Source: Daphnia carinata (taxonomy: Eukaryota; Arthropoda; Branchiopoda; Diplostraca; Daphniidae). Taken from it: DNA of 64,000 nt. Location: assembly GCF_022539665.2 (NCBI RefSeq), contig NC_081337.1, forward strand, positions 1,542,239 through 1,606,238. Reading direction: 5' to 3'. The notes below the pieces were generated by a model. That model searched no databases. It was not told where the DNA came from and saw only the letters and a list, made by a program, of their open reading frames with translations. Shown here in pieces: positions 45,939-59,501 of the stretch (positions are counted from its first letter, which is position 1; every line of letters starts with the position of its first letter). A program made the translations under genes and the position numbers.

Positions 45939-46499
45939 TGTAACGATTAGTCCCAAATAGAAATATGTAGTTCTAATATTCAGCACTACACGGCGTGTTT
46001 CCCCTTCTTGTTAGGTTCATGTTGTTAGTATTAATAAGTTAGAAAAACAGTTATAGTCTTGATTTTCAGCGCCGGATGGCATCCTATTATTATCTATATA
46101 CTTTTCTAAATGATGTTATAATGAACGCCAGATGGGGCTTGCCATGAAGTGTCAGCTGTCTGAAGTGGCAATCCCTCTCTCTTTTCGCGTGGCTTGATCG
46201 TGAACGGTTATACTTCACAAGTGCTCTTCACGTTTCTTGTGTTGTTTTGTTCTGAATTTAAGTGTATTCTCGTGTTGTAAGTCTGCGTTAAGGAAATTGG
46301 GTTGGATTTCGTATGAACGCCTTTCTTATATTATTAATATTGTTTGTCAAGTGTTTACCTTTTGCGTGTGATTTTCTTGTACAGTCTTTGGGGCATTTAC
46401 CCCCTCGGCTACTTGTTTCGGTCGTCTCATTTCCAGACGTGAACGAAATATAAAGGTTGCAGCTAAAAGTATTGTACGAATTGAATTTGTCTTATGACA
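45939..46499 (+). repeat. Gypsy 3' LTR
   Basis: It begins TGTAACGATTAGTCCC and ends CTTATGACA, and is followed directly by satellite (GTAGATATTGAAAC). See the 5' LTR for the comparison. Confidence 0.93.
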
Positions 46500-49400
46500 G
46501 TAGATATTGAAACTCACTGTATCACACTCTATTCACATTGCATACAGGTATATTTGATACTGTTTGAATGTACATCATGAAACTGATTCTATAACACTAT
46601 ATTCACATTGAATACACGTATATTTGATGCTGTTTGAATGTAGATATTGAAACTCACTGTATCACACTATATTCACATTGAATACACGTATATTTGATGC
46701 TGTTTGAATGTAGATATTGAAACTCACTGTATCACACTATATTCACATTGAATACACGTATATTTGATACTGTTTGAATGTACATCATGAAACTGGTTCT
46801 ATAACACTATATTCACATTGAATACAAGTATATTTGATGCTGTTTGAATTTAGATATTGAAACTCACTGTATCACACTATATTTACATTGAATACAGGTA
46901 TATTTGATACTGTTTGAATGTACATCATGAAACTGATTCTATAACACTATATTCACATTGAATACAAGTATATTTGATGCTGTTTGAATGTAGATATTGA
47001 AACTCACTGTATCACACTATATTCACATTGAATACACGTATATTTGATGCTGTTTGAATGTAGATATTAAAACTCACTGTATAACACTATATTCACATTG
47101 AATACACGTATATTTGATGCTGTTTGAATGTAGATATTAAAACTCACTGTATCACACTATATTCACATTGAATACAGATATATTTGATACTGTTTGAAGG
47201 TAGATCATGAAACTGATTCTATAACACTATATTCACATTGAATACACGTATATTTGATGCTGTTTGAATGTAGATATTGAAACTCACTGTATCACACTAT
47301 ATTCACATTGAATACACGTATATTTGATACTGTTTGAATGTAGATCATGAAACTGATTCTATAACACTATATTCACATTGAATACACGTATATTTGATGC
47401 TGTTTGAATGTAGATATTGAAACTCACTGTATCACACTATATTCACATTGAATAAACGTATATTTGATACTGTTTGAATGTAGATCATGAAACTGATCAC
47501 TATAACACTATATTCACATTGAATACACGTATATTTGATGCTGTTTGAATGTAGATATTGAAACTCACTGTATCACACTATATTCACATTGAATACACGT
47601 ATATTTGATGATGTTTGAATGTAGATATAGAAACTCACTGTATCACACTATATTCACATTGAATACACGTATATTTGATGCTGTTTGAATGTAGATATTG
47701 AAACTCACTGTATCACACTATATTCACATTGAATACACGTATATTTGATGCTGTTTGAATGTAGATATTGAAACTCACTGTATCACACTATATTCACATT
47801 GAATACACGTATATTTGATACTGTTTGAATGTAGATCATGAAACTGATTCTATAACACTATATTCACATTGAATACACGTATATTTGATGCTGTTTGAAT
47901 GTAGATATTGAAACTCACTGTATCACACTATATTCACATTGAATACACGTATATTTGATACTGTTTGAATGTAGATCATGAAACTGATTCTATAACACTA
48001 TATTCACATTGAATACACGTATATTTGATGCTGTTTGAATGTAGATATTGAAACTCACTGTATCACACTATATTCACATTGAATACACGTATATTTGATA
48101 CTGTTTGAATGTAGATCATGAAACTGATTCTATAACACTATATTCACATTGAATACACGTATATTTGATGCTGTTTGAATGTAGATATTGAAACTCACTG
48201 TATCACACTATATTCACATTGAATACACGTATATTTGATACTGTTTGAATGTAGATCATGAAACTGATTTTATAACACTATATTCACATTGAATACACGT
48301 ATATTTGGTGCTGTTTGAATGTAGATATTGAAACTCACTGTATCACACTATATTCACATTGAATACACGTATATTTGATACTGTTTGAATGTAGATCATG
48401 AAACTGATTCTATAACACTATATTCACATTGAATACACGTATATTTGATGCTGTTTGAATGTAGATATTGAAACTCACTGTATCACACTATATTCACATT
48501 GAATACACGTATATTTGATGCTGTTTGAATGTAGATATTGAAACTCACTGTATCACACTATATTCACATTGAATACACGTATATTTGATACTGTTTGAAT
48601 GTAGATCATGAAACTGATTCTATAACACTATATTCACATTGAATACAAGTATATTTGATGCTGTTTGAATGTAGATATTGAATGTCACTGTATTTCATTG
48701 GATTGATATTGAATACACGTATATTTGATACTGTTTGAATGTAGATCATGAAACTGATTCTATAACACTATATTCACATTGAATACAAGTATATTTGATG
48801 CTGTTTGAATGTAGATATGGAAACTTATTGTATCACACTATATTCACATTGAATACACGTATATTTGATGCTGTTTGAATGAAGATAATGACCCTCACTG
48901 TATAACACTATATTCACATTGAATACACGTATATTTGATGCTGTTTGAATGTAGATATTAAAACTCACTGTATCACACTATATTCACATTGAATACAGAT
49001 ATATTTGATACTGTTTGAAGTACATCATGAAACTCATTCTATAACACTATATTCACATTTTATACACGTATATTTGATGCTGTTTGAATGTAGATATTGA
49101 AACTCACTGTATCACACTATATTCACATTGAATACACGTATATTTGATACTGTTTGAATGTACATCATGATATTCACTGATCCTATAACACTATATTCAC
49201 ATTGAATACACGTATATTTGATGCTGTTTGAATGTAGATATTGAAACTCACTGTATCACACTATATTCACATTGAATACACGTATATTTGATGCTGTTTG
49301 AATGTAGATATGAAACTGATTCTATAACACTATATTCACATTGAATACACGTATATTTGATGCTGTTTGAATGTAGATATTGAAACTCACTGTATCACAC

Positions 49401-52400
49401 TATATTCACATTGAATACACGTATATTTGATGCTGTTTGAATGTAGATATTGAAACTCACTGTATCACACTATATTCACATTGAATACACGTATATTTGA
49501 TGCTGTTTGAATGTAGATATTGAAACTGATTCTATAACACTATATTCACATTGAATACACGTATATTTGATGCTGTTTGAATGTAGATATTGAAACTCAC
49601 TGTATCACACTATATTCACATTGAATACACGTATATTTGATACTGTTTGAATGTAGATCATGAAACTGATTCTATAACACTATATTCACATTGAATACAC
49701 GTATATTTGATGCTGTTTGAATGTAGATCTTGAAACTCACTGTATAACACTATATTCACATTGAATACACGTATATTTGATGCTGTTTGAATGTAGATCA
49801 TGAAACTGATTCTATAACACTATATTCACATTGAATACACGTATATTTGATGCTGTTTGAATGTAGATATTGAAACTCACTGTATCACACTATATTCACA
49901 TTGAATACACGTATATTTGATGCTGTTTGAATGTAGATATTGAAACTGATTCTATAACACTATATTCACATTGAATACACGTATATTTGATGCTGTTTGA
50001 ATGTAGATATTGAAACTCACTGTATCACACTATATTCACATTGAATACACGTATATTTGATGCTGTTTGAATGTAGATATTGAAACTGATTCTATAACAC
50101 TATATTCACATTGAATACACGTATATTTGATGCTGTTTGAATGTAGATATTGAAACTCACTGTATCACACTATATTCACATTGAATACACGTATATTTGA
50201 TGCTGTTTGAATGTAGATCATGAAACTGATTCTATAACACTATATTCACATTGAATACACGTATATTTGATGCTGTTTGAATGTAGATATTGAAACTCAC
50301 TGTATCACACTATATTCACATTGAATACACGTATATTTGATGCTGTTTGAATGTAGATATTGAAACTCACTGTATCACACTATATTCACATTGAATACAC
50401 GTATATTTGATGCTGTTTGAATGTAGATATTGAAACTCACTGTATCACACTATATTCACATTGAATACACGTATATTTGATGCTGTTTGAATGTAGATAT
50501 TGAAACTCACTGTATCACACTATATTCACATTGAATACACGTATATTTGATGCTGTTTGAATGTAGATATTGAAACTCACTGTATCACACTATATTCACA
50601 TTGAATACACGTATATTTGATGCTGTTTGAATGTAGATATTGAAACTCACTGTATCACACTATATTCACATTGAATACACGTATATTTGATGCTGTTTGA
50701 ATGTAGATATTGAAACTCACTGTATCACACTATATTCACATTGAATACACGTATATTTGATGCTGTTTGAATGTAGATCATGAAACTGATTCTATAACAC
50801 TATATTCACATTGAATACACGTATATTTGATGCTGTTTGAATGTAGATATTGAAACTCACTGTATCACACTATATTCACATTGAACACACCTATATATGA
50901 TGCTGTTTGAATGTAGATATTGAAACTCACTGTATAACACTATATTCACATTGAATACACGTATATTTGATACTGTTTGAATGTAGATCATGAAACTGAT
51001 TCTATCACACTATATTCACATTGAATACACGTATATTTGATGCTGTTTGAATGTAGATATTGAAACTCACTGTATCACACTATATTCACATTGAATACAC
51101 GTATATTTGATGCTGTTTGAATGTAGATATTGAAACTGATTCTATCACACTATATTCACATTGAATACACGTATATTTGATGCTGTTTGAATGTAGATAT
51201 TGAAACTCACTGTATCACACTATATTCACATTGAATACACGTATATTTGATACTGTTTGAATGTAGATCATGAAACTGATTCTATAACACTATATTCACA
51301 TTGAATACACGTATATTTGATGCTGTTTGAATGTAGATATTGAAACTCACTGTATCACACTATATTCACATTGATTAGACGTCTATTTGATGCTGTTTGA
51401 ATGTAGATCATGAAACTGATTGTATAACACTATATTCACATTGAATACACGTATATTTGATGCTGTTTGAATGTAGATATTGAAACTCACTGTATCACAC
51501 TATATTCACATTGAATACACGTATATTTGATACTGTTTGAATGTAGATCATGAAACTGATTCTATAACACTATATTCACATTGAATACACGTATATTTGA
51601 TGCTGTTTGAATGTAGATATTGAAACTCACTGTATCACACTATATTCACATTGAATACACGTATATTTGATGCTGTTTGAATGTAGATATTGAAACTCAT
51701 TGTATCACACTATATTCACATTGAATACACGTATATTTGATGCTGTTTGAATGTAGATATTGAAACTCACTGTATCACACTATATTCACATTGAATACAC
51801 GTATATTTGATGCTGTTTGAATGTAGATATTGAAACTGATTCTATAACACTATATTCACATTGAATACACGTATATTTGATGCTGTTTGAATGTAGATAT
51901 TGAAACTCACTGTATCACACTATATTCACATTGAATACACGTATATTTGATGCTGTTTGAATGTAGATATGAAACTGATTGTATAACACTATATTCACAT
52001 TGAATACACGTATATTTGATGCTGTTTGAATGTAGATATTGAAACTCACTGTATCACACTATATTCACATTGAATACACGTATATTTGATGCTGTTTGAA
52101 TGTAGATATTGAAACTCACTCTATCACACTATATTCACATTGAATACACGTATATTTGATGCTGTTTGAATGTAGATATTGAAACTCACTGTATCACACT
52201 ATATTCACATTGAATACACGTATATTTGATGCTGTTTGAATGTAGATATTGAAACTGATTCTATAACACTATATTCACATTGAATACACGTATATTTGAT
52301 GCTGTTTGAATGTAGATATTGAAACTCACTGTATCACACTATATTCACATTGAATACACGTATATTTGATGCTGTTTGAATGTAGATATTGAAACTGACT

Positions 52401-55067
52401 GTATCACACTATATTCACATTGAATACACGTATATTTGATGCTGTTTGAATGTAGATATTGAAACTGATTCTATAACACTATATTCACATTGAATACACG
52501 TATATTTGATGCTGTTTGAATGTAGATATTGAAACTGATTGTATAACACTATATTCACATTGAATACACGTATATTTGATGCTGTTTGAATGTAGATATG
52601 AAACTGATTCTATAACACTATATTCACATTGAATACACGTATATTTGATGCTGTTTGAATGTAGATATTGAAACTCATTGTATCACACTATATTCACATT
52701 GAATACACGTATATTTGATACTGTTTGAATGTACATTATGAAACTGATTCTATCACACTATATTCACATTGAATACACGTATATTTGATGCTGTTTGAAT
52801 GTAGATATTGAAACTCACTGTATCACACTATATTCACATTGAATACACGTATATTTGATGCTGTTTGAATGTAGATCATGAAACTGATTCTATACCACTA
52901 TATTCACATTGAATACACGTATATTTGATGCTGTTTGAATGTAGATATTGAAACTCACTGTATCACACTATATTCACATTGAATACACGTATATTTGATG
53001 CTGTTTGAATGTAGATCATGAAACTGATTCTATATCACACTATATTCACATTGAATACACGTATATTTGATGCTGTTTGAATGTAGATATTGAAACTCAC
53101 TGTATCACACTATATTCACATTGAATACACGTATATTTGATGCTGTTTGAATGTAGATATGAAACTGATTCTATAACACTATATTCACATTGAATACACG
53201 TATATTTGATGCTGTTTGAATGTAGATATTGAAACTCACTGTATCACACTATATTCACATTGAATACACGTATATTTGATGCTGTTTGAATGTAGATATT
53301 GAAACTCACTGTATCACACTATATTCACATTGAATACACGTATATTTGATGCTGTTTGAATGTAGATATTGAAACTCACTGTATCACACTATATTCACAT
53401 TGAATACACGTATATTTGATGCTGTTTGAATGTAGATATTGAAACTGATTCTATAACACTATATTCACATTGAATACACGTATATTTGATGCTGTTTGAA
53501 TGTAGATATTGAAACTCACTGTATCACACTATGTTCACATTGAATACACGTATATTTGATGCTGTTTGAATGTAGATATTAAACTCACTGTATCACACTA
53601 TATTCACATTGAATACACGTATATTTGATGCTGTTTGAATGTAGATATTGAAACTCACTGTATCACACTATATTCACATTGAATACACGTATATTTGATG
53701 CTGTTTGAATGTAGATATTGAAACTCACTGTATCACACTATATTCACATTGAATACACGTATATTTGATGCTGTTTGAATGTAGATATTAAACTCACTGT
53801 ATCACACTATATTCACATTGAATACACGTATATTTGATACTGTTTGAATGTACATCATGAAACTGATTCTATAACACTATATTCACATTGAATACACGTA
53901 TATTTGATGCTGTTTGAATGTAAATATTGAAACTCACTGTATCACACTATATTCACATTGAATACACGTATATTTGATGCTGTTTGAATGTAGATATTGA
54001 AACTCACTGTATCCCACAATATTCACATTGAATACACGTATATTTGATGCTGTTTGAATGTTGATATTGAAACTCACTGTATCACACTATATTCACATTG
54101 AATACACGTATATTTGATGTTGTTTGAAGGTACATCATTAAACTGATTCTATAACACTATATTCACATTGCATACACGTATATTTGATGCTGTTTGAATG
54201 CAGATATTGAAACTCACTGTATCACACTATATTCACATTGAATACACGTATATTTCAGACTGTTTGAATGTACATCATGAAACTGATCCTATAACACTAT
54301 AATCACATGGAATACACATGTATATTTATATTTGATGCTGTTTGAATGTAGATATTGAAACTCACTGTATCACACTATATTCACATTGAATACACGTATA
54401 TTTGATGCTGTTTGAATGTAGATATTGAAACTCACTGTATCACAAAATATTTACATTGAATACAGGTATATTTGATACTGTTTGAATGTACATCATGAAA
54501 CTGATTCTATACCACTATATTCACATTGAATACACGTATATTTGATGCTGTTTGAATATAGATATTGAAACTCACTGTATCACACTATATTCACATTGAA
54601 TACACGTATATTTGATGCTGTTTGAATGTAGATATTGAAACTCACTGTATCACACTATATTCACATTGAATACACGTATATTTGATACTTGTTTGAATGT
54701 AGATATTGAAACTCACTGTATCACACTATATTCACATTGAATACACGTATATTTGGTGCTGTTTGAAGATAGATATTGAAACTCACTGTATCACACTATA
54801 TTCACATTGAATACACGTGTATTTGATGCTGTTTGAATGTCGATATTGAAATCCACTGTATCACACTATATTCACATTGAATACAGGTATATTTGATACT
54901 GTTTGAATGTACATCATTAAACTGATTCTATAACACTATATTCACATTGAATATACGTATATTTGATGCTGTTTGAATATAGATATTGAAACTCACTGTA
55001 TCACACTATATTCACATTGAAAACACGTATATTTGATGCTGTTTGAATGTAGATATTGAAACTCACT
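46500..55067 (+). repeat. Satellite array C (70-bp monomer, plus orientation), the most homogeneous
   Basis: About 122 tandem monomers. Between about 47200 and 48650 types 1 and 2 alternate strictly, giving a 140-bp higher-order unit. Around 50280-50740 there are seven or more near-identical type 1 monomers in a row. A few single-base length changes (for example ATATGAAACTG monomers) shift the period. Both edges are more diverged than the core. It ends in mid-monomer at GGTAGCCGG, the left terminus of the MULE. Confidence 0.97.
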
Positions 55068-55300
55068 GGTAGCCGGTGAAATAGGACTGAAACGAAATAG
55101 GACTGGAGAAATAGGACTGGAAACTTTCAGTCCTATTTCTACCGGAGAAATAGGACTGGGAGAAATAGGACTGACTTTTTGAAACTTTTAGGACAGTCCT
55201 ATTTCTCCATGCCAGCAGTCGTATTTCTCCATGCCATCAGTCCTATTTCTCCTCGGCATCAGTCCTATTTCTCCTTAGAAATAGTCCTATTTATTTTATT
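55068..55300. repeat. Foldback terminal block of the MULE (GGAGAAATAGGACT units)
   Basis: Two nested inverted arrays of GGAGAAATAGGACTG: an outer small hairpin (CCGGTGAAATAGGACTG to CAGTCCTATTTCTACCGG, 55072-55142) and a larger one up to 55300. Closely matches the element at 17340-17490. Confidence 0.85.
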
Positions 55301-55426
55301 TTGTTCCAGTAGGAACGATATGCCTCCAATAAAATAAAATCCGGTAGGCAACATTTTGCGTAAGACCGTCGGGTTATATCCATTTCCCTTTGTAAAAATC
55401 CGATGGTGTTAACTCATTACTTAAAT

Positions 55427-55734
55427 GGTTCACCAAACATTTACCTTTTATCCTATTTTAATTTAAATGGCAGGGGACCATTAAATATGTTATATCTAAT
55501 ATAGTTACATTTAATAAAATACTACAACGGCCACACCAGAAATATTTATTAGATTTTTCTTACTTTTTAGTGCATAAATAACTTTTCCAGTTGCACTCAT
55601 GTTGTACTTGCCCATACAACTATCAGCAACGATTAACAAGCAAGTCTTACCATATCGGTAGCGCTCTAACCTGTGACACGGGTAGGCTTGTGTTCGATTC
55701 TCCGTGGTTACATTTCTTCTGAGGTTTTTAATAA
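55427..55734. repeat. MULE long inverted repeat, left copy
   Basis: It begins GGTTCACCAAACATTTA and is the inverted partner of 60537-60841 with few mismatches. It includes a tRNA-like segment at 55644-55712. The outer half is also related to the non-autonomous copy at 17600-17900. Confidence 0.92.
55644..55712 (+). other. tRNA-like sequence in the MULE inverted repeat
   Basis: GGTAGCGCTCTAACC, a possible anticodon arm with loop GTGACAC (anticodon GAC if real), and a B-box-like GTTCGATTC followed by TCCGTGG. The acceptor and T stems pair poorly, so a functional tRNA is unlikely; a tRNA-derived relic or internal Pol III promoter is possible. A second copy lies inverted in the right repeat (about 60561-60629). 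Confidence 0.3.
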
Positions 55735-56063
55735 CACTTGCGGTTAAGTTTACTATGATTAGTAGAAGAATGTTAATGAATCTTCGCCTGTATGAAAGCT
55801 AGTTCCTCACCAGGAGCAAGAAGAACTGTTGAGATACAAGAGAATGGATGAGAGAGGAGATGGTAGATAACGGTAGATGGGCGAAAAATAAATTGTTTGT
55901 AATTTAACATTTTAACAATTCCTCAACTTCTTTACCAAGAAGAGGATTCTACCACCGAAGTGGATGGCCGAGCATGACATAGCATTACTCATCAAGTGAC
56001 GTATGCCAAAGGATTAAGTTAATATTTATATTGACTTTGAAATAAAATTGATGAAGAAGATTT

Positions 56064-56275
56064 ATGGGTGCTAAAGCCGAGGAAGTTGAAGATTGTTGCC
56101 GGCGGCGAATAGAAAGAAGAGATTTGCAGAAGTAAAAGATCATCGGCTTTAGCAGATTAAAACTTATGGGTGCTTAAGACGAAGAGGTCGAAGATTTTTG
56201 CCGGCGGCGAATCGAAAGCAAAGATTTAGGAAGGTCAGAGATCTTCGGATTCAGCAGCTTAAGACTTATGGTTGC
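56064..56275 (+). repeat. Two to three tandem 105-bp repeats upstream of the transposase
   Basis: Units begin near 56062 (TTATGGGTGCTAAAGCCGAG) and 56165 (TTATGGGTGCTTAAGACGAA), share TTGCCGGCGGCGAAT and end near TTCAGCAG. A worn third unit begins at TTATGGTTGC near 56267. The position suggests promoter or transposase-binding repeats. Confidence 0.6.
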
Positions 56276-56461
56276 ACCACATTTAATGACTACTCCATAC
56301 GACCTTGTATCCCGGAAGCTGATGACGCTTGCCTGCGGCGCATTGAAAGAAAAGCTTTACGTAAATCCAGGTAATCTTCACTCACCGCAACAGCAAGAAG
56401 TGCTTCCTTCCTATTTGCCGAGAGGTGTAATTTCGTTTGGCTCCTCCCCTTTTTGGCAGAC

Positions 56462-56472
56462 TATATATATGG
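56462..56472 (+). promoter_or_regulatory. TATA-like box of the MULE transposase gene
   Basis: CTATATATATGG lies about 74 bases upstream of the ATG at 56536, after a CT-rich stretch. Fits a core promoter; the start site is unknown. Confidence 0.45.
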
Positions 56473-56535
56473 ATACAATAATACCAACAACTTTAATAGT
56501 TCGTCTTAGACTTCGATCTAGCACTTACCATTATC

Positions 56536-59335
56536 ATGTCTTCAGCTCGCTTTCAATGTTCGGGATGCAAATCCAGTGTTATCGGCCGGAAGCAATTCTG
56601 CGTTTGCCTAGGCTGCCATGTTCCTGTCCATCGTCTTTGTTGTGGTGTTACCTTCCATAAGGGTGTTTCGCCTTCATGGAAGGAGTTCAGCAACTTTTAT
56701 CGGTGCGCCATGTGTTCTAGTGGTAGTGCAGTCCTAGGTTCCACGGAAGATGTAGCGGATGTTGATGGTGCAGTAGCTGGGGGATCAAAAGGCGACGTAG
56801 CTGTTGTTGCTGTTGCTGGTTCTGAAGGTGGTCGTCCTAAGAGATTGCTGAAGCCAAGGAGCATTTTCGACCCTTCCGACGTAGGCAAGAAAAAGCCTCT
56901 AGTTCCAGCTTCTCCACGTCGTCCCTCATCACCACGACAGCGATCAACTCCTCGCACATCTCCTCAGACTAATTCTCCGCGTCGTCCAGCAACTCCGTCT
57001 TCTCCACCCTCCCCACTTTCTCCGTTGACAATGTCACCATTGGTGAGTCTTGTTGTGTCTCCTTTTCTTTTCATGTTGTCTCCTCTTCTTAGGTCAACTC
57101 CTCCAGTTCCACCACCACGACGAAGACGCAGGGCCCAACCTCAGCTACCAGACCAGTCGCCAGAAGCTGCAATCCCAAGGAGTTCATATGCAAGCGATGG
57201 AAGAAGAGAGGAAACATTTGCCGAACCCAGCGAATCGACAATGGAGGTATATATTTCTTCTTTATCGCAACATGTCTTAGTATTTTATTAACTAAATGTT
57301 TTTGTTAGCAATCATCGTATGAGGAACCGACGGAGCCATCCTACAAGATTCATGACGAGGGAACGAACAAGGGACTCCATAAGCTTACTGATGGATTAGG
57401 TAATAATTCGAATATAATTGCTAATTGAATAAGACTAAAAGAGGAATTCCTTTCTTACTATAGGATTTTGCTTCAGCAAAAAAGCCATCAGTAAGAGCAC
57501 ATATACATGGCGCTGTACCTCCCGACCTTCTGGAAACCCATGTAAAGCGATCGTGAAACAAAAGAAAACCCCCCTTTGGATTGTTTGTTTAATTACAATA
57601 ATGCTGACTTCACCCTTGTTCCCCACGATCAAGAGAACACCCACAATCACCCACAAGACATTGGAAACCAGAAAAGGGTAAGTGTTTTTAGAAAAAAGTA
57701 ATTTGAGTTTCTAAATGTGTAACTTGCAATATTTATACATAGGTTGACATCTTTAGAGAATCGAAGAAAGCCTGCGTCGATCAACAGTTTACGGACCCCA
57801 GGGAGATCTTATTTGCCGAACTGAAGAAACGCAAGTCCATAGAAGGAAGACACATGCCGGATGTTGATTTGGCCACTCGTCGTTTACGGTACATTAAATA
57901 AATAAATTATATCATGATTACGCTTAACGATTAAAGTTTATATTCCAGTTACAAGAGAGCGAAGGTTATGCCCGCCAATCCCAGGAAAGATGACCCTTTC
58001 TTTCCTGTAGTGGAGAATTTCTTCCCACCCGACTGGTATCAGGGCGCCATCTTTGCTGAAACGGCCCAAGACCGTGCCCGGCACCTTCTGTTCTTCACCC
58101 CTACCATGAAGCGCCAACTAGAAGACTGCAAGACATGGTTTATGGACGCAACATTCTATTTTGTTGATGAACCCATCAAACAGGTGCGTTTAATTATCTT
58201 GATAATGTAACCAAATTTAATTTTAACCTATTTCTCTCTATATAGCTCTTCACGATCAATGGGTTCATCAAAAACGACAAGAATGAAATAAAGCAAGTAC
58301 CCTTATTGTTTTGTTGCATGACCAGGAGAAGAATAGCTCTTCGATAAAGGTTACAAATATTTACAAATAGTTTGTTATGTAAAAATAATAAATTTTATAT
58401 TGTAATAGGATATAATCCCCCTTCCTAGAGTCCAGCGGATCGTGACCGATTTCGAACGTGCTATATTTACGGCTGTCCGCAGGCACTTTGTGGATTGCCA
58501 GCACTTTGGCTGCAATTTCCACTGGTGCCAAGCCGTTCTGAAAAAGGTCCGGGATCTTCACCTTGCCACCCTCTACAACAACAAGGGACCGAATCCAGTG
58601 CGAGACTTTGTGTTTCGCCTGCTATGCCTTGCATATCTTCCAGGTAAATAGCACACAAATGTTATATTTAATTGTCATAAATAACATTTGTGAACTTTAA
58701 TTTTTTGTAGCTGGTAAAATTCCTGGTGTGTTTGACGCGTTGAAGAGCTCAGCACCTAGCGAACTTCCAGCACTCATGGATTATATGGAGCGGAATTGGA
58801 TTCGGGGCAAGTTCTGGACTCCTGAGAACTGGTCATGCTTCAACATCTTAACGCGTACCAATAACGACTGCGAAGGAATGCACCACCAATGGAACAAGGT
58901 AATTTAAATTTGAACAATAATATGTAATGAATAATTAATAACAAAAATGTTTGTAGTTGGCAGGCGGATCTAATTTAAAATTCTACAAGATGACAATGGT
59001 ATTGCGGAAACTGGCCGAAGAAGTTTCCCTTACTAGCACGTTACTCTGCCATGACAAAATAAGGGCTCACCGGAAGAAAGAGACCCAACTTAAGAATTCC
59101 GTACTGTTCCAGCTTTGGGCGCGCTATCAAAATAATGAGGTATGTTTTTTAAATTTACAAGAAAGAAAAGTTTCCCTATAACTAATTATTGTTTTTGCAG
59201 CTATCTACAATGGATCTACTAGAAGAAATAGTTTTAGAGCTTAGATCATCTTTTCCCGCTATTGTTTCCTCACATGCTCTTAATGTTGCTATAAATAATA
59301 TTAATGATGACCTAGATATGTCTATAATTGAATAA
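56536..59335 (+). CDS. MULE transposase with FLYWCH-type zinc finger, ten exons, two apparent frameshifts
   Basis: Proposed exons: 56536-57246, 57309-57399, 57464-57677, 57743-57888, 57949-58183, 58246-58349, 58409-58643, 58711-58898, 58957-59139, 59201-59335, all GT-AG. The N-terminus has a Cys/His cluster (CSGC ... CVCLGCHVPVHRLCC ... CAMC, PHD-like), then a Pro/Ser/Arg-rich linker. FLYWCH pattern: GFCFSKKA, TYTWRC, CKAIV, and after a one-base shift THNHP. The catalytic triad is intact: FMDATF, IVTDFE, NNDCEGMHHQWN, with CNFHWCQAV between as in MULE enzymes. A second shift sits near 58335, before SSIKDIIPLPRVQR. An AATAAA follows at 59398. It would act on the element ends, but the two shifts suggest this copy is inactive or contains sequencing errors. 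Confidence 0.85.
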
Positions 59336-59501
59336 CATTTGTTTGTTTGTAACATGTATTTTATTTGACGAATGTTTACAAATTAACATACTTTATCAAT
59401 AAACTTACATAATCTCAATTGACTTTTTTATTTTAATGTAATATGTAATGTAATACATTATGCTTGAATTATTACGATAATACTTGTTGTGCAAGCGACG
59501 A

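Larger units (their letters stand above)
39149..46499 (+). mobile_element. Ty3/gypsy LTR retrotransposon inserted in the satellite
   Basis: A full-length 7.35-kb element: 5' LTR, primer-binding site, gag, pol (protease, reverse transcriptase, RNase H, integrase), polypurine tract, 3' LTR. No env-like frame follows integrase. The LTRs differ by about ten substitutions and a 4-base indel over about 561 bases, so insertion is fairly recent. Even so, pol carries at least three frameshifts and one nonsense codon. Both flanks are satellite in the same orientation (arrays B and C). Confidence 0.95.

Noticed and set aside
46500-55067. Regularly spaced repeats could suggest a CRISPR array
   Set aside because: The whole 70-bp unit repeats, with no unique spacers, and the context is eukaryotic. 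It is satellite DNA.
57043-57092. Possible 50-base intron (GTGAGT...CTTAG) inside MULE exon 1
   Set aside because: Removing it shifts the frame and leads to a stop in the next exon, whereas the unspliced frame joins the downstream exons in phase.
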